Assembly: GCA_016783905.1 (NCBI GenBank)
Contig: JADHVQ010000006.1
Span: 1 to 52,540 of the forward strand
DNA: 52,540 nt
Direction of reading: 5' to 3'
Source of the DNA: Bacteroidales bacterium
Lineage (GTDB): Bacteria > Bacteroidota > Bacteroidia > Bacteroidales > FEN-979
The notes under the pieces are model-generated. The model did not search any database. It saw only the letters and a list, made by a program, of their open reading frames with translations, and was not told the origin of the DNA. The translations under genes were made by a program, and so were the position numbers. The stretch's first letter is position 1. Every line of letters starts with the position of its first letter. Positions 25,039 through 33,760 of the stretch are shown here, in pieces.

Positions 25039-25126
25039 CAGTTTAATGATGAGACCCTCAAAGATGTTGATAAGTTTTCGGGAAACGAAACGAGACAGGC
25101 TCGCAGATCTGTTACCTGTTCAGGAT

Positions 25127-25519
25127 TTACTCGTCATCCGTGTCTGACTCCAGGTCTTCAAAACTGATATCCGCGTGTTTATTCTTCACCTCAACCTCTT
25201 GTGGAGCCTCTTCCCTTGGCCTTTCTTCGCGTGGCTCCGGCATGGATTGTTCACGTTTGATGTAATCGATGACTTCCGTCAGACCTTCAGTAAATTTCTG
25301 GAAATCTTCCTTGTAGAGGAATAGCTTGTGCTTTTCGTAGAAGAATTTGCCCTGTTCGTTGTTGAACCGTCTCTTGCTTTCGGTAATCGTGAGGTAATAT
25401 TCATCAGAGATCGTTGCTTTCACATCAAAAAAGTAGGTCCGTTTTCCTGCTCTGACAGCTTTCGAAAAGATTTCGCCCCTGTCCCTCTCTTTCTTTTCGT
25501 TTTCTTCCATTTCTTGCAC
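25127..25519 (-). CDS. PUR-family (DUF3276) nucleic-acid-binding protein
   Basis: The 130-residue protein matches the PUR-alpha-like DUF3276 family: [20 protein letters not shown], and [11 protein letters not shown]. An acidic tail rich in Glu and Pro follows. Such proteins bind single-stranded nucleic acid, and relatives in Bacteroidota and spirochaetes act in post-transcriptional regulation. A second in-frame ATG three codons in is an alternative start. It diverges from nusB. Confidence 0.87.
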   Translation of the reverse strand: MQEMEENEKKERDRGEIFSKAVRAGKRTYFFDVKATISDEYYLTITESKRRFNNEQGKFFYEKHKLFLYKEDFQKFTEGLTEVIDYIKREQSMPEPREERPREEAPQEVEVKNKHADISFEDLESDTDDE

Positions 25520-25535
25520 AGTTTTGGTTAGAACG

Positions 25536-25543
25536 CAAAAATA
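25536..25543 (-). promoter_or_regulatory. Predicted -7 promoter element of the PUR gene
   Basis: TATTTTTG on the minus strand lies 17 bases before the start of the DUF3276 gene, in the divergent gap shared with nusB. Confidence 0.45.
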
Positions 25544-25585
25544 TAAATATTATTTGAAACAAAAAGTTTATTTCAATGAAATGCG

Positions 25586-25593
25586 TAGCTTTG
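25586..25593 (+). promoter_or_regulatory. Predicted -7 promoter element of nusB
   Basis: TAGCTTTG matches TAnnTTTG and lies 48 bases before the nusB ATG. Confidence 0.4.
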
Positions 25594-25641
25594 CAAGCCA
25601 ATTCGTAATAGCCTCAGGATGTTCTTATTCATAGCTCATTT

Positions 25642-26604
25642 ATGTTAGGCAGGAGACATTTCAGGATCAAAGTCCTTCAGGGATTGTACGCCTATTTCCA
25701 GGGAGGAGAACCGCGGATGGAGAAGGCAGAAAAGAACCTCCTGTTGAGTATCGACAAAATTACCGAGCTCTATTTCATCCAGATCTCTTTCTTTCTTGAA
25801 GTGGTCGACTTTTACATCCGCCGGATGGAAGAGGCCAAGCACAAGTTTTATCCTACCCACGAAGAGTTAAATCCCGTAGCCAAGTTTATTAACAATCGTA
25901 TTGTTACTAAACTTCGTGAAAATGAAGACCTTATATCCACGCTGCGGAAGTATAAGATTAGCTGGACTGAAGAACAGGACAATATCCGGAAGGTCTGTCA
26001 GCGGATCCGGGAGTGCAAAGAACACAGGGATTATCTCTATTCTGGCGAGAGTTCGTTCAAAGAGGATCAGGAGTTTGTGGTCCGGATCCTGAAAAAATAT
26101 ATTTTACGTTCCCCCGGGCTGCAGTTTTTCTGCGAAGAGCGCTCCATCCATTGGGTGGACGATTTTGAAGTGGTTGCCTCCTTTGTGCTGAAGACGATCC
26201 GGCTGCTCACTCCGGAATTTCCTGCCACAACACCCTTGCCCTCTCTTTATATCAAAGACCGGGCAGAGGACTCAAATGAGGAGCATCAGTTCATTGTGGA
26301 GCTGTTCCGGAAGACCATCATACACAGCGATGAGTTCGAACAAAAAATCAAGGGAAGGTTAAAGAACTGGGAACTCGACAGGATTGCCCTTACAGATATC
26401 ATTCTTATCAAAATGGCCCTGGCGGAGTTTCTCTTTTTTCCAACCATTCCAATCAAGGTGACACTGAATGAGTACATCGAACTATCCAAGCATTTCAGTA
26501 CCGCAAAGAGCAAACAATTCATCAACGGAATCCTGGATAAGCTGGTCTCTGATCTGATTGAGGAAGACCGGATTCACAAGAGTGGCCGTGGATTGATCAA
26601 CTAA
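25642..26604 (+). CDS. nusB: Transcription antitermination factor NusB, long form
   Basis: The 320-residue protein is about twice the usual NusB length. It keeps an N-terminal L-G-R-R-H-F-R-I-K-V-L-Q-G-L-Y-A-Y motif, but a helical insertion of roughly 150 residues precedes the C-terminal NusB core (W-E-L-D-R-I-A-L-T-D-I-I-L-I-K-M-A-L-A-E-F). This arrangement is normal for Bacteroidota. NusB with NusE binds boxA of rRNA leaders and promotes antitermination and rRNA maturation. Confidence 0.92.
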   Translation: MLGRRHFRIKVLQGLYAYFQGGEPRMEKAEKNLLLSIDKITELYFIQISFFLEVVDFYIRRMEEAKHKFYPTHEELNPVAKFINNRIVTKLRENEDLISTLRKYKISWTEEQDNIRKVCQRIRECKEHRDYLYSGESSFKEDQEFVVRILKKYILRSPGLQFFCEERSIHWVDDFEVVASFVLKTIRLLTPEFPATTPLPSLYIKDRAEDSNEEHQFIVELFRKTIIHSDEFEQKIKGRLKNWELDRIALTDIILIKMALAEFLFFPTIPIKVTLNEYIELSKHFSTAKSKQFINGILDKLVSDLIEEDRIHKSGRGLIN

Positions 26605-26670
26605 TTTTTTCTCCTTCATACTAAAGAAAAAAGCTTCACGTTTGTTAGAAATATAAACAGAGAACCTATC

Positions 26671-27735
26671 GTGCCAAAACTACTCAGAATATTTCTTCCC
26701 GGTCTCCTCAGCGTTGTGATTTTTTTGCCGGTATCTGCGCAGATCGGGGGGGATCACACATATAAGTTTCTGACCCTGACCAATTCGGCCCGGATTGCAG
26801 GGATAGGAGGCAACGCCCTCGCTGTGATGGATAACGATGTCACCCTGTCGATTGCCAATCCATCCCTGATTACTCCTGAGATGCATAACCAGCTGGCATT
26901 GAGTTATGTGAATTATTTCACCGGCAATAACATCGGCTTTGCAATGTATTCCCGCACCTTTAAAAAGGCAGGATGTTTTGTAGCTGCCCTTCAGTTCAGT
27001 GATTATGGCAAAATTCAGGGGGCTGATGCTGCCGGAAACAAAACCGGTATCATCAGCGCATCAGAGTACGCTCTCTCCATTGGGTGGGGCAGAACCCTGT
27101 CACCCCATTTCTCCATCGGAGCTAATGCGAAACTCATCTACTCACACCTCGATACCTATAACTCCTTCGGGATTGCTGTGGATATAGCCGGATCCTACTT
27201 CACGAAAGACAAGCTCTTTACTGCTTCACTCATGGCCCGGAATATCGGATCCCAGATTATACCTTACCGTACCGGCCAGTATGAAGCTCTTCCCTTTGAA
27301 CTGCAGCTGGGCCTGTCGCAGGGATTAAAATACCTGCCACTGCGTTTCTTTTTACTCATTACCAACCTGCAGAGGTGGGATATGAGCTACACGGATCCCA
27401 ATGATCCGAAGAACCAGGTTGATCCCTATACAGGCCAGGTGAATGAGAAAAGCGGCATCAGCAAATTTGCTGATAACCTCATGCGCCATATCGTCGTTGG
27501 CGGAGAACTCACCATTGCCAAAATATTCTCAATCCGGCTTGGCTACAACTACCAGCGTCGCCAGGAGTTAAAGCTGCATGATCGAACCGGTCTCAGCGGC
27601 TTCACTTACGGCATCGGCTTCCGGGTTAAAATGTTAAACTTCAGCTATACACATGCCACCTACCAGGCTGGTAGCCCAAATCCCAACTACGTGACGATTG
27701 CAGTGAACCTGCAGGAGTTTTCGAAGAAAAAGTAA
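26671..27735 (+). CDS. porQ: PorQ, type IX secretion-associated outer membrane protein
   Basis: This 354-residue protein starts at a GTG, has a signal peptide ending V-S-A-Q, and then the PorQ start G-G-D-H-T-Y-K-F-L-T-L-T-N-S-A-R-I-A-G-I-G-G. The rest is a predicted outer membrane beta-barrel. In Porphyromonas and relatives PorQ works in the attachment complex (PorU, PorV, PorQ, PorZ) that processes and anchors type IX cargo. Its presence implies gliding or T9SS export in the source organism. A short GTCACA/GGGCAC tandem word follows the stop codon. Confidence 0.9.
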   Translation: MPKLLRIFLPGLLSVVIFLPVSAQIGGDHTYKFLTLTNSARIAGIGGNALAVMDNDVTLSIANPSLITPEMHNQLALSYVNYFTGNNIGFAMYSRTFKKAGCFVAALQFSDYGKIQGADAAGNKTGIISASEYALSIGWGRTLSPHFSIGANAKLIYSHLDTYNSFGIAVDIAGSYFTKDKLFTASLMARNIGSQIIPYRTGQYEALPFELQLGLSQGLKYLPLRFFLLITNLQRWDMSYTDPNDPKNQVDPYTGQVNEKSGISKFADNLMRHIVVGGELTIAKIFSIRLGYNYQRRQELKLHDRTGLSGFTYGIGFRVKMLNFSYTHATYQAGSPNPNYVTIAVNLQEFSKKK

Positions 27736-27770
27736 CAGAGTCACAGAGTCACAAGGGCACAAGGGCACAT
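27733..27770. repeat. CAGAGTCA / CAAGGGCA tandem words
   Basis: Two pairs of 9-base words lie between porQ and ispH: CAGAGTCA twice, then CAAGGGCA twice. They belong to the general pattern of short intergenic tandem repeats in this window. Confidence 0.6.
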
Positions 27771-27777
27771 TATTTCG

Positions 27778-27785
27778 TATCTTTG
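27778..27785 (+). promoter_or_regulatory. Predicted -7 promoter element of ispH
   Basis: TATCTTTG matches TAnnTTTG and lies 17 bases before the ispH ATG. The same octamer precedes tRNA-Leu, the TPP riboswitch and the E2 remnant. Confidence 0.5.
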
Positions 27786-27802
27786 CCAATATTTCAACCT
27801 GC

Positions 27803-28696
27803 ATGCAGGTAATCATTGATCCCAACAGCGGCTTCTGTTTTGGAGTGGTTTACGCCATCCAGGTAGCGGAACGTGAGCTTGCCGAATCCGGGAAACTCTT
27901 CTGCCTGGGAGATATTGTCCATAATAACATGGAGGTACATCGCCTGAAGGAGATGGGGCTCGTCATTATTGATCATCATGACCTGCCTCGCCTGCATGAC
28001 TGCAAGGTGATGATCAGGGCTCATGGGGAACCTCCGGAAACATACGAAATCGCCCTGAAAAATAACATTCACCTGGTGGATGCATCCTGTCCGATCGTGC
28101 TGAACCTTCAGCAGGAGGTGAAGTACGGATACGAGGATATGATGGAGCTGAACGGACAGATCGTCATCTATGGTAAAGAGGGTCATGCCGAGGTGAATGG
28201 GTTGAAAGGACAAACAAACGGCAAGGCCATCGTGGTTGGCGATGAGAAGGACCTGGAAAAGATCGATTTCACCAAGCCGGTGAGGTTATACGCACAAACT
28301 ACAAAAAGCGTGGAGGGATTTCGGAAGATTGTGGAGACGATTGAATCCCATATGACGCGGGTGAGTACAAACCGGGATATTGATTTTCAGTGGAGTGACA
28401 GCATCTGCCGGCAGGTTTCAAACCGATCCACCCTGCTCCGGGGATTTGCCTCACGGTATGAGGTGATCATCTTCGTCAGCGGGCTGAAAAGCTCCAATGG
28501 GATGGTCCTTTACCAGGTTTGTAAAGATGTGAATCCGAACACCTACCTGGTTTCGGAGAAGGAGGAGCTGCAACGAACCTGGTTTGAAGGGCATCAATCT
28601 GTAGGTGTTTGTGGCGCCACCTCCACACCGATGTGGCTGATGGAAGAGGTGGGAGAAGAGATCAGGAAAATGAGCGTAACCCATGCATCTGCATAA
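27803..28696 (+). CDS. ispH: 4-hydroxy-3-methylbut-2-enyl diphosphate reductase
   Basis: IspH (LytB) makes IPP and DMAPP in the last step of the MEP pathway. The 297-residue protein has the three [4Fe-4S] ligands C12 (G-F-C-F-G-V), C96 (D-A-S-C-P) and C202 (S-I-C-R-Q), and the H-N motif at 40-41. The end overlaps recF by 14 bases, so recF is translationally coupled to it. Confidence 0.95.
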   Translation: MQVIIDPNSGFCFGVVYAIQVAERELAESGKLFCLGDIVHNNMEVHRLKEMGLVIIDHHDLPRLHDCKVMIRAHGEPPETYEIALKNNIHLVDASCPIVLNLQQEVKYGYEDMMELNGQIVIYGKEGHAEVNGLKGQTNGKAIVVGDEKDLEKIDFTKPVRLYAQTTKSVEGFRKIVETIESHMTRVSTNRDIDFQWSDSICRQVSNRSTLLRGFASRYEVIIFVSGLKSSNGMVLYQVCKDVNPNTYLVSEKEELQRTWFEGHQSVGVCGATSTPMWLMEEVGEEIRKMSVTHASA

Positions 28697-29795
28697 AATC
28701 ACCCTCCATAATTTCAAGAACTATCCGGAAGCGGAGTTTACCTTTTCCGGTAAAATCAACTGTTTTGTGGGGAATAACGGGGTGGGAAAGACCAACCTGC
28801 TGGATGCCATTCATTACCTCTCCTTTTGCAAAAGTTATTTCAATCCCAGTGATGCCCAGAACATCCGTCATGACACGGATTTTTTTGCCATTCACGGAAG
28901 CTATTATCGCCAGAACGAAACCATTGAACAGCTGCAGTGCATCCAGAAACGGAATCAGCGAAAGAAATTCCTATACAACAAAAAGGAATACGACAGGCTG
29001 GCCGACCATATAGGTCAGTTTCCCCTGGTGATGATCTCCCCGTCGGACCGGGATCTGATCAACGATGGCAGCGACCTGCGCAGGCGTTACATCGACAGCG
29101 TCATAGCACAATTTGACAAACTTTATCTCGACGACCTGATCAACTACAATAAGGCGCTCTATCAGCGGAATGCCCTCCTTAAATCCTTTACCGAGCGGAG
29201 ATATTTTGATCCGGAGGCGCTTGAGATCTGGAGCGAACAGATGATTGCCCTGGGATCAAACATTTTTAAACGGCGAAGCGACTTCCTCCAGGAGTTCATC
29301 CCGCTCTTTCAGCACTATTTCAGTTTTATCAGCGGGGACAAGGAGCAGGTGGACATGAACTACCAGAGTCAGCTCCTGGCCGGATCATTCAGCGATCTAG
29401 TGCAACAGGCGGTCGAACGCGACCGGGCAGCGCTCTTCTCCACAGTGGGTATTCATAAGGACGACCTGGAGTTTTTAATGGCAGGCTATCCGCTGAAACG
29501 ATATGGCTCCCAGGGCCAGCAAAAGTCCTATGTGATCGCCATCAAACTGGCCCAGTTCGAATATACCCGTAAAGTCAACGGCTTTAAACCCATCCTGTTG
29601 CTGGATGATATATTTGATAAACTGGATGACCACCGGGTTCAGCAGGTGATCCGACTGGTCAGCGAGAATAGCTTCGGGCAGGTCTTTATCACCGATACAC
29701 AAGAGGAGAATATCCATAAAACCTTTGATCCTTTGGCAATCGACCACAAGATTTTCCTGATCAACGGAGATCCAATCTATGAAAAAAGCCAATGA
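28683..29795 (+). CDS. recF: DNA replication and repair protein RecF
   Basis: The 370-residue ATPase has Walker A G-N-N-G-V-G-K-T at 30-37, an ABC signature-like stretch before Y-G-S-Q-G-Q-Q-K-S, and Walker B P-I-L-L-L-D-D-I-F-D-K-L-D. RecF loads RecA at gaps with RecO and RecR. It overlaps ispH and the DUF721 gene (17 bases), forming a tight operon. Confidence 0.95.
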   Translation: MHLHKITLHNFKNYPEAEFTFSGKINCFVGNNGVGKTNLLDAIHYLSFCKSYFNPSDAQNIRHDTDFFAIHGSYYRQNETIEQLQCIQKRNQRKKFLYNKKEYDRLADHIGQFPLVMISPSDRDLINDGSDLRRRYIDSVIAQFDKLYLDDLINYNKALYQRNALLKSFTERRYFDPEALEIWSEQMIALGSNIFKRRSDFLQEFIPLFQHYFSFISGDKEQVDMNYQSQLLAGSFSDLVQQAVERDRAALFSTVGIHKDDLEFLMAGYPLKRYGSQGQQKSYVIAIKLAQFEYTRKVNGFKPILLLDDIFDKLDDHRVQQVIRLVSENSFGQVFITDTQEENIHKTFDPLAIDHKIFLINGDPIYEKSQ

Positions 29796-30069
29796 TTTTA
29801 CGCTTCGCGAAGCTATTCAGGAGTTCCTGAATGCTTACCGACTGGATGATAAACTGCTTGAAAAGCAGGTAATTGAGTCGTGGGGGAACGTAATGGGGAA
29901 GATGGTTAGTAACCATACTAAGGATCTGTACATCCGGAATAAAAAGCTTTACGTGAAAGTGGATTCAGCCGCGCTTCGTAACGAACTCAGTTATACCCGT
30001 GAAAAGATCCGTGATGTGCTGAACAAAACAGTTCAGGCAGATGTCATCAAAGAGGTCATTATTCGGTAA
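29779..30069 (+). CDS. DUF721 (DciA-related) small protein
   Basis: This 96-residue protein has the DUF721 pattern L-x-E-A-I-Q-E-F-L-N-A-Y-R and W-G-N-V-M-G-K-M-V, then I-R-N-K-K-L-Y-V-K-V-D-S-A-A-L-R-N-E-L. The family includes DciA, a loader of the DnaB helicase, and often follows recF or dnaN. Its start lies inside recF. A helicase-loading role is possible but not shown by the sequence. Confidence 0.85.
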   Translation: MKKANDFTLREAIQEFLNAYRLDDKLLEKQVIESWGNVMGKMVSNHTKDLYIRNKKLYVKVDSAALRNELSYTREKIRDVLNKTVQADVIKEVIIR

Positions 30070-30103
30070 TCCCCGTAAACTAACATTTTCACCATCTCAC
30101 CAT

Positions 30104-30715
30104 CTACTTAATGTTGCACTTCAGCATCAATTGATCCATGATATATCCCTCTAACAGATCCCCGATATTAACCGGGCCAACTCCTGCCGGGGTTCCTGTG
30201 AAGACCAGGTCGCCGGTGCGCAGGGTAACAAACCGCGAGGCGTGAGCGATGATTTCGTCAAAGGGATAGATCATCAGAGAGGTGTTGCCTTGCTGAACGG
30301 TCTCTCCATTGAGTCGCAGACTGAAGTTGATGTTTTTCAGATCGGGGAAGTTTGATTTCGGGACAAAGTGACTGACGGGGGCCGACTGGTCGAAGCCTTT
30401 GGCCGTGAACCAGGGAAGGCCTGCTTTTTTGGCACGATCCTGGATGTCACGGGCTGTGAAATCGATACCCAGCCCGATTTCTTTGTAGTAGGTATGGGCA
30501 AACCGGGGCTGAATGTTTTTTCCCACTTTACAGATCTTCAGAACCAACTCTATTTCGTAATGAATGTCTGAGGAAAAATCGGGGTAGAAAAAAGGCCTGT
30601 TCCGGATCAGCAGGGAGGTGTCAGGTTTGAAAAAAAAGACCGGTTCAGCCGGGACCGTGTTCCCCAGCTCTTTGATATGAGCATGGTAATTTCGGCCGAT
30701 GCAGATGATTTTCAT
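30104..30715 (-). CDS. Fumarylacetoacetate hydrolase family protein
   Basis: The 203-residue protein shows the FAH fold motifs: I-G-R-N-Y, the metal-binding E-I-E-L-V-L, D-F-T-A-R-D-I-Q, and F-T-G-T-P-A-G-V-G. Members hydrolyse or decarboxylate 2-keto acids (for example acylpyruvases or oxaloacetate decarboxylase). The substrate cannot be fixed. It follows the exonuclease gene by nine bases in the same direction. Confidence 0.9.
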   Translation of the reverse strand: MKIICIGRNYHAHIKELGNTVPAEPVFFFKPDTSLLIRNRPFFYPDFSSDIHYEIELVLKICKVGKNIQPRFAHTYYKEIGLGIDFTARDIQDRAKKAGLPWFTAKGFDQSAPVSHFVPKSNFPDLKNINFSLRLNGETVQQGNTSLMIYPFDEIIAHASRFVTLRTGDLVFTGTPAGVGPVNIGDLLEGYIMDQLMLKCNIK

Positions 30716-30724
30716 ATGGTTGCA

Positions 30725-31555
30725 TTAAAAGAGTTCTAGCTTGACATCATCCTGGTTGAATCCGCGAAGTTTAATGGCCGTGACCACTTTTTTTGTCGAA
30801 CGCGGGAATTCGCTTTTCATGATCCAGTCGTAGTAGGAGGGCTCATTCCGGAATACCTCTGTCACGGGTTTCCCTTTATGCTTCCCGAAGTTGAATACCT
30901 CCACCTTTTTGGCGTTGAAGACGATGTGGCCAACAAGATCGACATTCCGCGACTGGACAGAGAAATCGCTCAATGCACTGATGTCGTTCACCACCGGGGT
31001 CACCAGGTTTCCTTTCAGGTCTTTGATCTGATGATCCTTGTATTGGTCGAGTTGGGCTTTCAGGATCTCATAGGTGGCGACGGTATCTGCTTCAGCGCTG
31101 TGGGCATTGATCAGTTCTTTATCACAGTAAAATTTATAAGCAGCCGAAAGGTTCCTGGGCTCCATCTTGTGAAAGATATTCTGAACATCCACCAGGCGAC
31201 GTCCTTTCAGATCAAAATCCACCTCCACACGTAAAAATTCCTCGACCAGCAAGGGGATGTCGAAATGGTTGGAATTATAACCTGCCAGGTCGCACGTGTC
31301 GAGAAACCGGGCCAGATCATGGGCGACCTGGCGGAAGGTGGGACAATCTTTTACATCTTCATTGGTGATGCCGTGAATGGCAATAGCTTCCCATGGGATT
31401 TCCATTTCAGGATTGATCCGGAGGGTTTTGATGCTGGTGGAGCCATCCGGCTCGGCCCGGAGGATGCAGATCTCAACGATCCTGTCGGCAGCCACTTTGA
31501 TACCGGTCGTTTCCAGGTCGATGAACGCCAGCGGCCGGGTCAGGTTCAGTTCCAT
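30725..31555 (-). CDS. 3'-5' exonuclease of the DnaQ/PolC epsilon family
   Basis: The preferred ATG at 31555 gives a 276-residue protein starting M-E-L-N-L-T-R-P-L-A-F-I-D-L-E-T-T-G. It carries DEDD exonuclease motifs ExoI (F-I-D-L-E-T-T-G), ExoII (G-Y-N-S-N-H-F-D) and ExoIII (H-S-A-E-A-D). An upstream in-frame ATG at 31675 would translate through the E2 remnant in another frame and is rejected. The C-terminal part (N-F-G-K-H-K-G-K-P-V) is typical of Bacteroidota homologues. The start codon follows the stop of the E2 remnant by one base. Confidence 0.9.
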   Translation of the reverse strand: MELNLTRPLAFIDLETTGIKVAADRIVEICILRAEPDGSTSIKTLRINPEMEIPWEAIAIHGITNEDVKDCPTFRQVAHDLARFLDTCDLAGYNSNHFDIPLLVEEFLRVEVDFDLKGRRLVDVQNIFHKMEPRNLSAAYKFYCDKELINAHSAEADTVATYEILKAQLDQYKDHQIKDLKGNLVTPVVNDISALSDFSVQSRNVDLVGHIVFNAKKVEVFNFGKHKGKPVTEVFRNEPSYYDWIMKSEFPRSTKKVVTAIKLRGFNQDDVKLELF

Positions 31556-31556
31556 A

Positions 31557-31670
31557 CTAAAGGATTTGGTTGGTGTCGAATTGTTCAAGGTACCCAACCG
31601 GTTTGTTAAGAAACTCTCCGGCCATGACGGCTTCTCCAAGGCGGGGCAGAACGATATCATAGGTTGCCAT
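31557..31670 (-). pseudogene. Internally deleted dihydrolipoamide acyltransferase (E2) remnant
   Basis: A 37-codon ORF begins M-A-T-Y-D-I-V-L-P-R-L-G-E-A-V-M, the characteristic start of a lipoyl domain of 2-oxoacid dehydrogenase E2. It ends F-L-N-K-P-V-G-Y-L-E-Q-F-D-T-N-Q, which resembles the last residues of E2 proteins after the catalytic domain. The roughly 400 residues between these ends are missing, and the reading frame is intact across the join. A TATCTTTG promoter lies upstream and dnaQ follows one base after the stop. It is either a genuine in-frame deletion, now perhaps a leader peptide, or an assembly collapse. Confidence 0.6.
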
Positions 31671-31695
31671 AACAATCTAATTCAGAAAGTAAGCA

Positions 31696-31703
31696 CAAAG
31701 ATA
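31696..31703 (-). promoter_or_regulatory. Predicted -7 promoter of the E2 remnant-dnaQ unit
   Basis: TATCTTTG on the minus strand lies 25 bases before the ATG of the E2 remnant, so transcription would start at about 31690. Confidence 0.45.
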
Positions 31704-31739
31704 ACAATATTCTTATTTATAACGATTCAAAATAGGAAA

Positions 31740-33707
31740 TCACCTCCGACCCAGGTCCCTGAATCCTTTCAGGATGATGTTGACATCGTTGGTGATTTTG
31801 TAATCCCTTACGTAGAGCAGGTTGAGGCGTGCAATGGCCTCTCCGGGTACCGGCTTTTTGCGAAAAGCATCAAAGGGATTGAGAATTCCCTTTTTTATCT
31901 CTGGAAGGCGATGCGCTTCCGATTCACTCAACTCCGAATAGCCTACCCAGGAGCGGAGGTTGAATAATACCAGGATGATGTTCCGGAGGAGTCCGATCGG
32001 GTTTCTGACAATGAAAAATATGACAGGATAGAGTACCAGGAGCGAGGCACTGGTCAGGACATCCAGCAGTCGTTTGTTCCTCCGGTTGTCCATCTTGGTG
32101 ATGGAGTTGATGTCGATCACATAGAGGTCGCCCGATGTGTTGATGGAGTTGCTCCCGATGATGCTGAGGCTTTCGGGTGGGGCGATTTTATAGTCCACCT
32201 GTTGCTCTTTCAACTCTGACATCTGGTCCATGATCACCTGGGAGGGGACATCTTTGGCACAGAAGATCACCTCATCGATATTGTGGATCCAGATGATCTC
32301 GCGAATCTGGCCCAGGTGACCGATGAAGCCGTTGGAGTTGTTCCGGTGGTGCTGGTAGCTGACTAACCCAATGAATCCGGGATTGATGATTGTTTTTTGC
32401 AGGAGTTCCGAGACCCGTTCCGCTTCGTCCTTCTCACCGATGATGACAAACCGTTTGTTTTTATCTTCATTGATCTGAAAACCCTTCAGGTTCAGGATAT
32501 GCAGGAAGAACCGGGTGGCCAGCATGGAGATCACACCCCAGACGGCCCCGAGAATGATCAGGGCCCTGGAGAACCGGTAGGTTTCAGGGAGCAAACTGTA
32601 GAGGACCAGGATAATGATGGTTCCTACCACCATTCCCTGGGTGATTTTTCGCAACCGGATCGGTTTATCGTATCCACCACTCAGGTAAACACTCAGGAGC
32701 CAGATCAGGATATAGACAGGAACGGCAACAAATGTAAAGAGCAATGGGTAGTGCCCCCCCGACTGAAAGATGAAGTGCTTCTCCCAGTACTCCTTAATGA
32801 ACCAGATCCCGCCGAAGATCAGCAGGGTATCGCTGAAAGGGAGGGCAATCCGGGTCAGGAACCGGTTAATGATGGAGATCATGGCCCGCAGGTAAATCGC
32901 AAAATTGATCAGCATGGAGAACATCCGGGCGTTCTCTTTGGAGAAATGCTTCCGGGCGAACACTATCATCGCATTGTAGAAGAAGAAGACATAGTTGACG
33001 CTGCTCTTTTTGGTGCTCTCCCCTTTGTAGTGAATGATCCGTGTGCCCGGGAAATAGTAATTCTTATACCCTGCCTGGGTGATCCGGTAACTGAGGTCAA
33101 TGTCTTCCCCGTACATGAAAAACTCCTCATCGAGCAGACCGATCTCGTCAAGTACACTTTTTCGAAGCATCATGAAAGCTCCTGCCAGGATATCCACTTC
33201 GTGTATCTTATCCTTGTCGAGATAACCCAGATGGTACCTGTTGAACAATTTCGATTTCGGAAAGAGCGATGAAAATCCAAACATTTTGAAGAAAGCAACG
33301 GAGGGGGAGGGGAGGCCCCGTTTGGATTCGGGAAGGAACTTGCCTTTTCCGTCAATCATCTTGACCCCCAGGCCTCCTGCATCAGGATGTTCATCCATGA
33401 AGGCCACACACTTCGTCAGCGTATCATCCTCCAGGATGGTATCCGGATTGAGAATCAGGATATACTCCCCTCTGGCTTTCCGGATGGCCTGGTTGTTGGC
33501 TTTGGAGAATCCTTTATTGTCTTTGTTCTCAATGAGATGTACTTCCGGGAATTTCTCACGGATCATGCGTACCGATCCGTCAACTGAGTTGTTGTCCACC
33601 ACAAAGATCTCTGCTGTGAGGCCGTTCACTGCCTTCTGGATCGAATGGATGCACTGCTCCACGAAATACTTGACGTTGTAGTTGACGATGATGATAGATA
33701 ATTGCAT
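31740..33707 (-). CDS. Glycosyltransferase family 2 fused to a membrane/polyprenyl-sugar-transferase-like region
   Basis: This is a 655-residue protein. Residues 1-230 are a GT2 domain (I-I-I-V-N-Y-N-V start, N-P-D-T-I-L-E-D-D, and a Y-G-E-D-I-D-L-S-Y-R motif). Four or more membrane helices follow (about 280-400), then a nucleotide-binding CoA_binding_3-like domain (F-V-I-I-G-E-K-D-E-A-E-R), and a C-terminal stretch like the end of bacterial sugar transferases (N-R-R-N-K-R-L-L-D-V-L-T-S). The GT2 part is likely to add a rhamnose-like sugar during polysaccharide assembly. The C-terminal catalytic part of the sugar transferase looks incomplete. Confidence 0.83.
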   Translation of the reverse strand: MQLSIIIVNYNVKYFVEQCIHSIQKAVNGLTAEIFVVDNNSVDGSVRMIREKFPEVHLIENKDNKGFSKANNQAIRKARGEYILILNPDTILEDDTLTKCVAFMDEHPDAGGLGVKMIDGKGKFLPESKRGLPSPSVAFFKMFGFSSLFPKSKLFNRYHLGYLDKDKIHEVDILAGAFMMLRKSVLDEIGLLDEEFFMYGEDIDLSYRITQAGYKNYYFPGTRIIHYKGESTKKSSVNYVFFFYNAMIVFARKHFSKENARMFSMLINFAIYLRAMISIINRFLTRIALPFSDTLLIFGGIWFIKEYWEKHFIFQSGGHYPLLFTFVAVPVYILIWLLSVYLSGGYDKPIRLRKITQGMVVGTIIILVLYSLLPETYRFSRALIILGAVWGVISMLATRFFLHILNLKGFQINEDKNKRFVIIGEKDEAERVSELLQKTIINPGFIGLVSYQHHRNNSNGFIGHLGQIREIIWIHNIDEVIFCAKDVPSQVIMDQMSELKEQQVDYKIAPPESLSIIGSNSINTSGDLYVIDINSITKMDNRRNKRLLDVLTSASLLVLYPVIFFIVRNPIGLLRNIILVLFNLRSWVGYSELSESEAHRLPEIKKGILNPFDAFRKKPVPGEAIARLNLLYVRDYKITNDVNIILKGFRDLGRR

Positions 33708-33728
33708 ATCAGCGGATCAATCGGATTG

Positions 33729-33760
33729 CAAAATTATTAAAAATACCCTTGATCGATCAA
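33729..33760 (-). promoter_or_regulatory. Predicted promoter of the two-domain glycosyltransferase
   Basis: The minus strand carries TAATTTTG (33736 to 33729) and a TTG 21 bases further upstream (33760 to 33758), inside the end of the DUF4294 gene. It fits the phylum consensus well. Confidence 0.5.

Noticed and set aside
25642-26604. NusB at twice the usual length as a novel fusion
   Set aside because: The long form with an N-terminal insertion is the normal architecture in Bacteroidota.
31556-31675. Upstream start at 31675 for the dnaQ-like gene, adding 40 residues
   Set aside because: The extension reads the E2 remnant in another frame and does not resemble exonuclease sequence. ATG 31555 gives the standard N-terminus.
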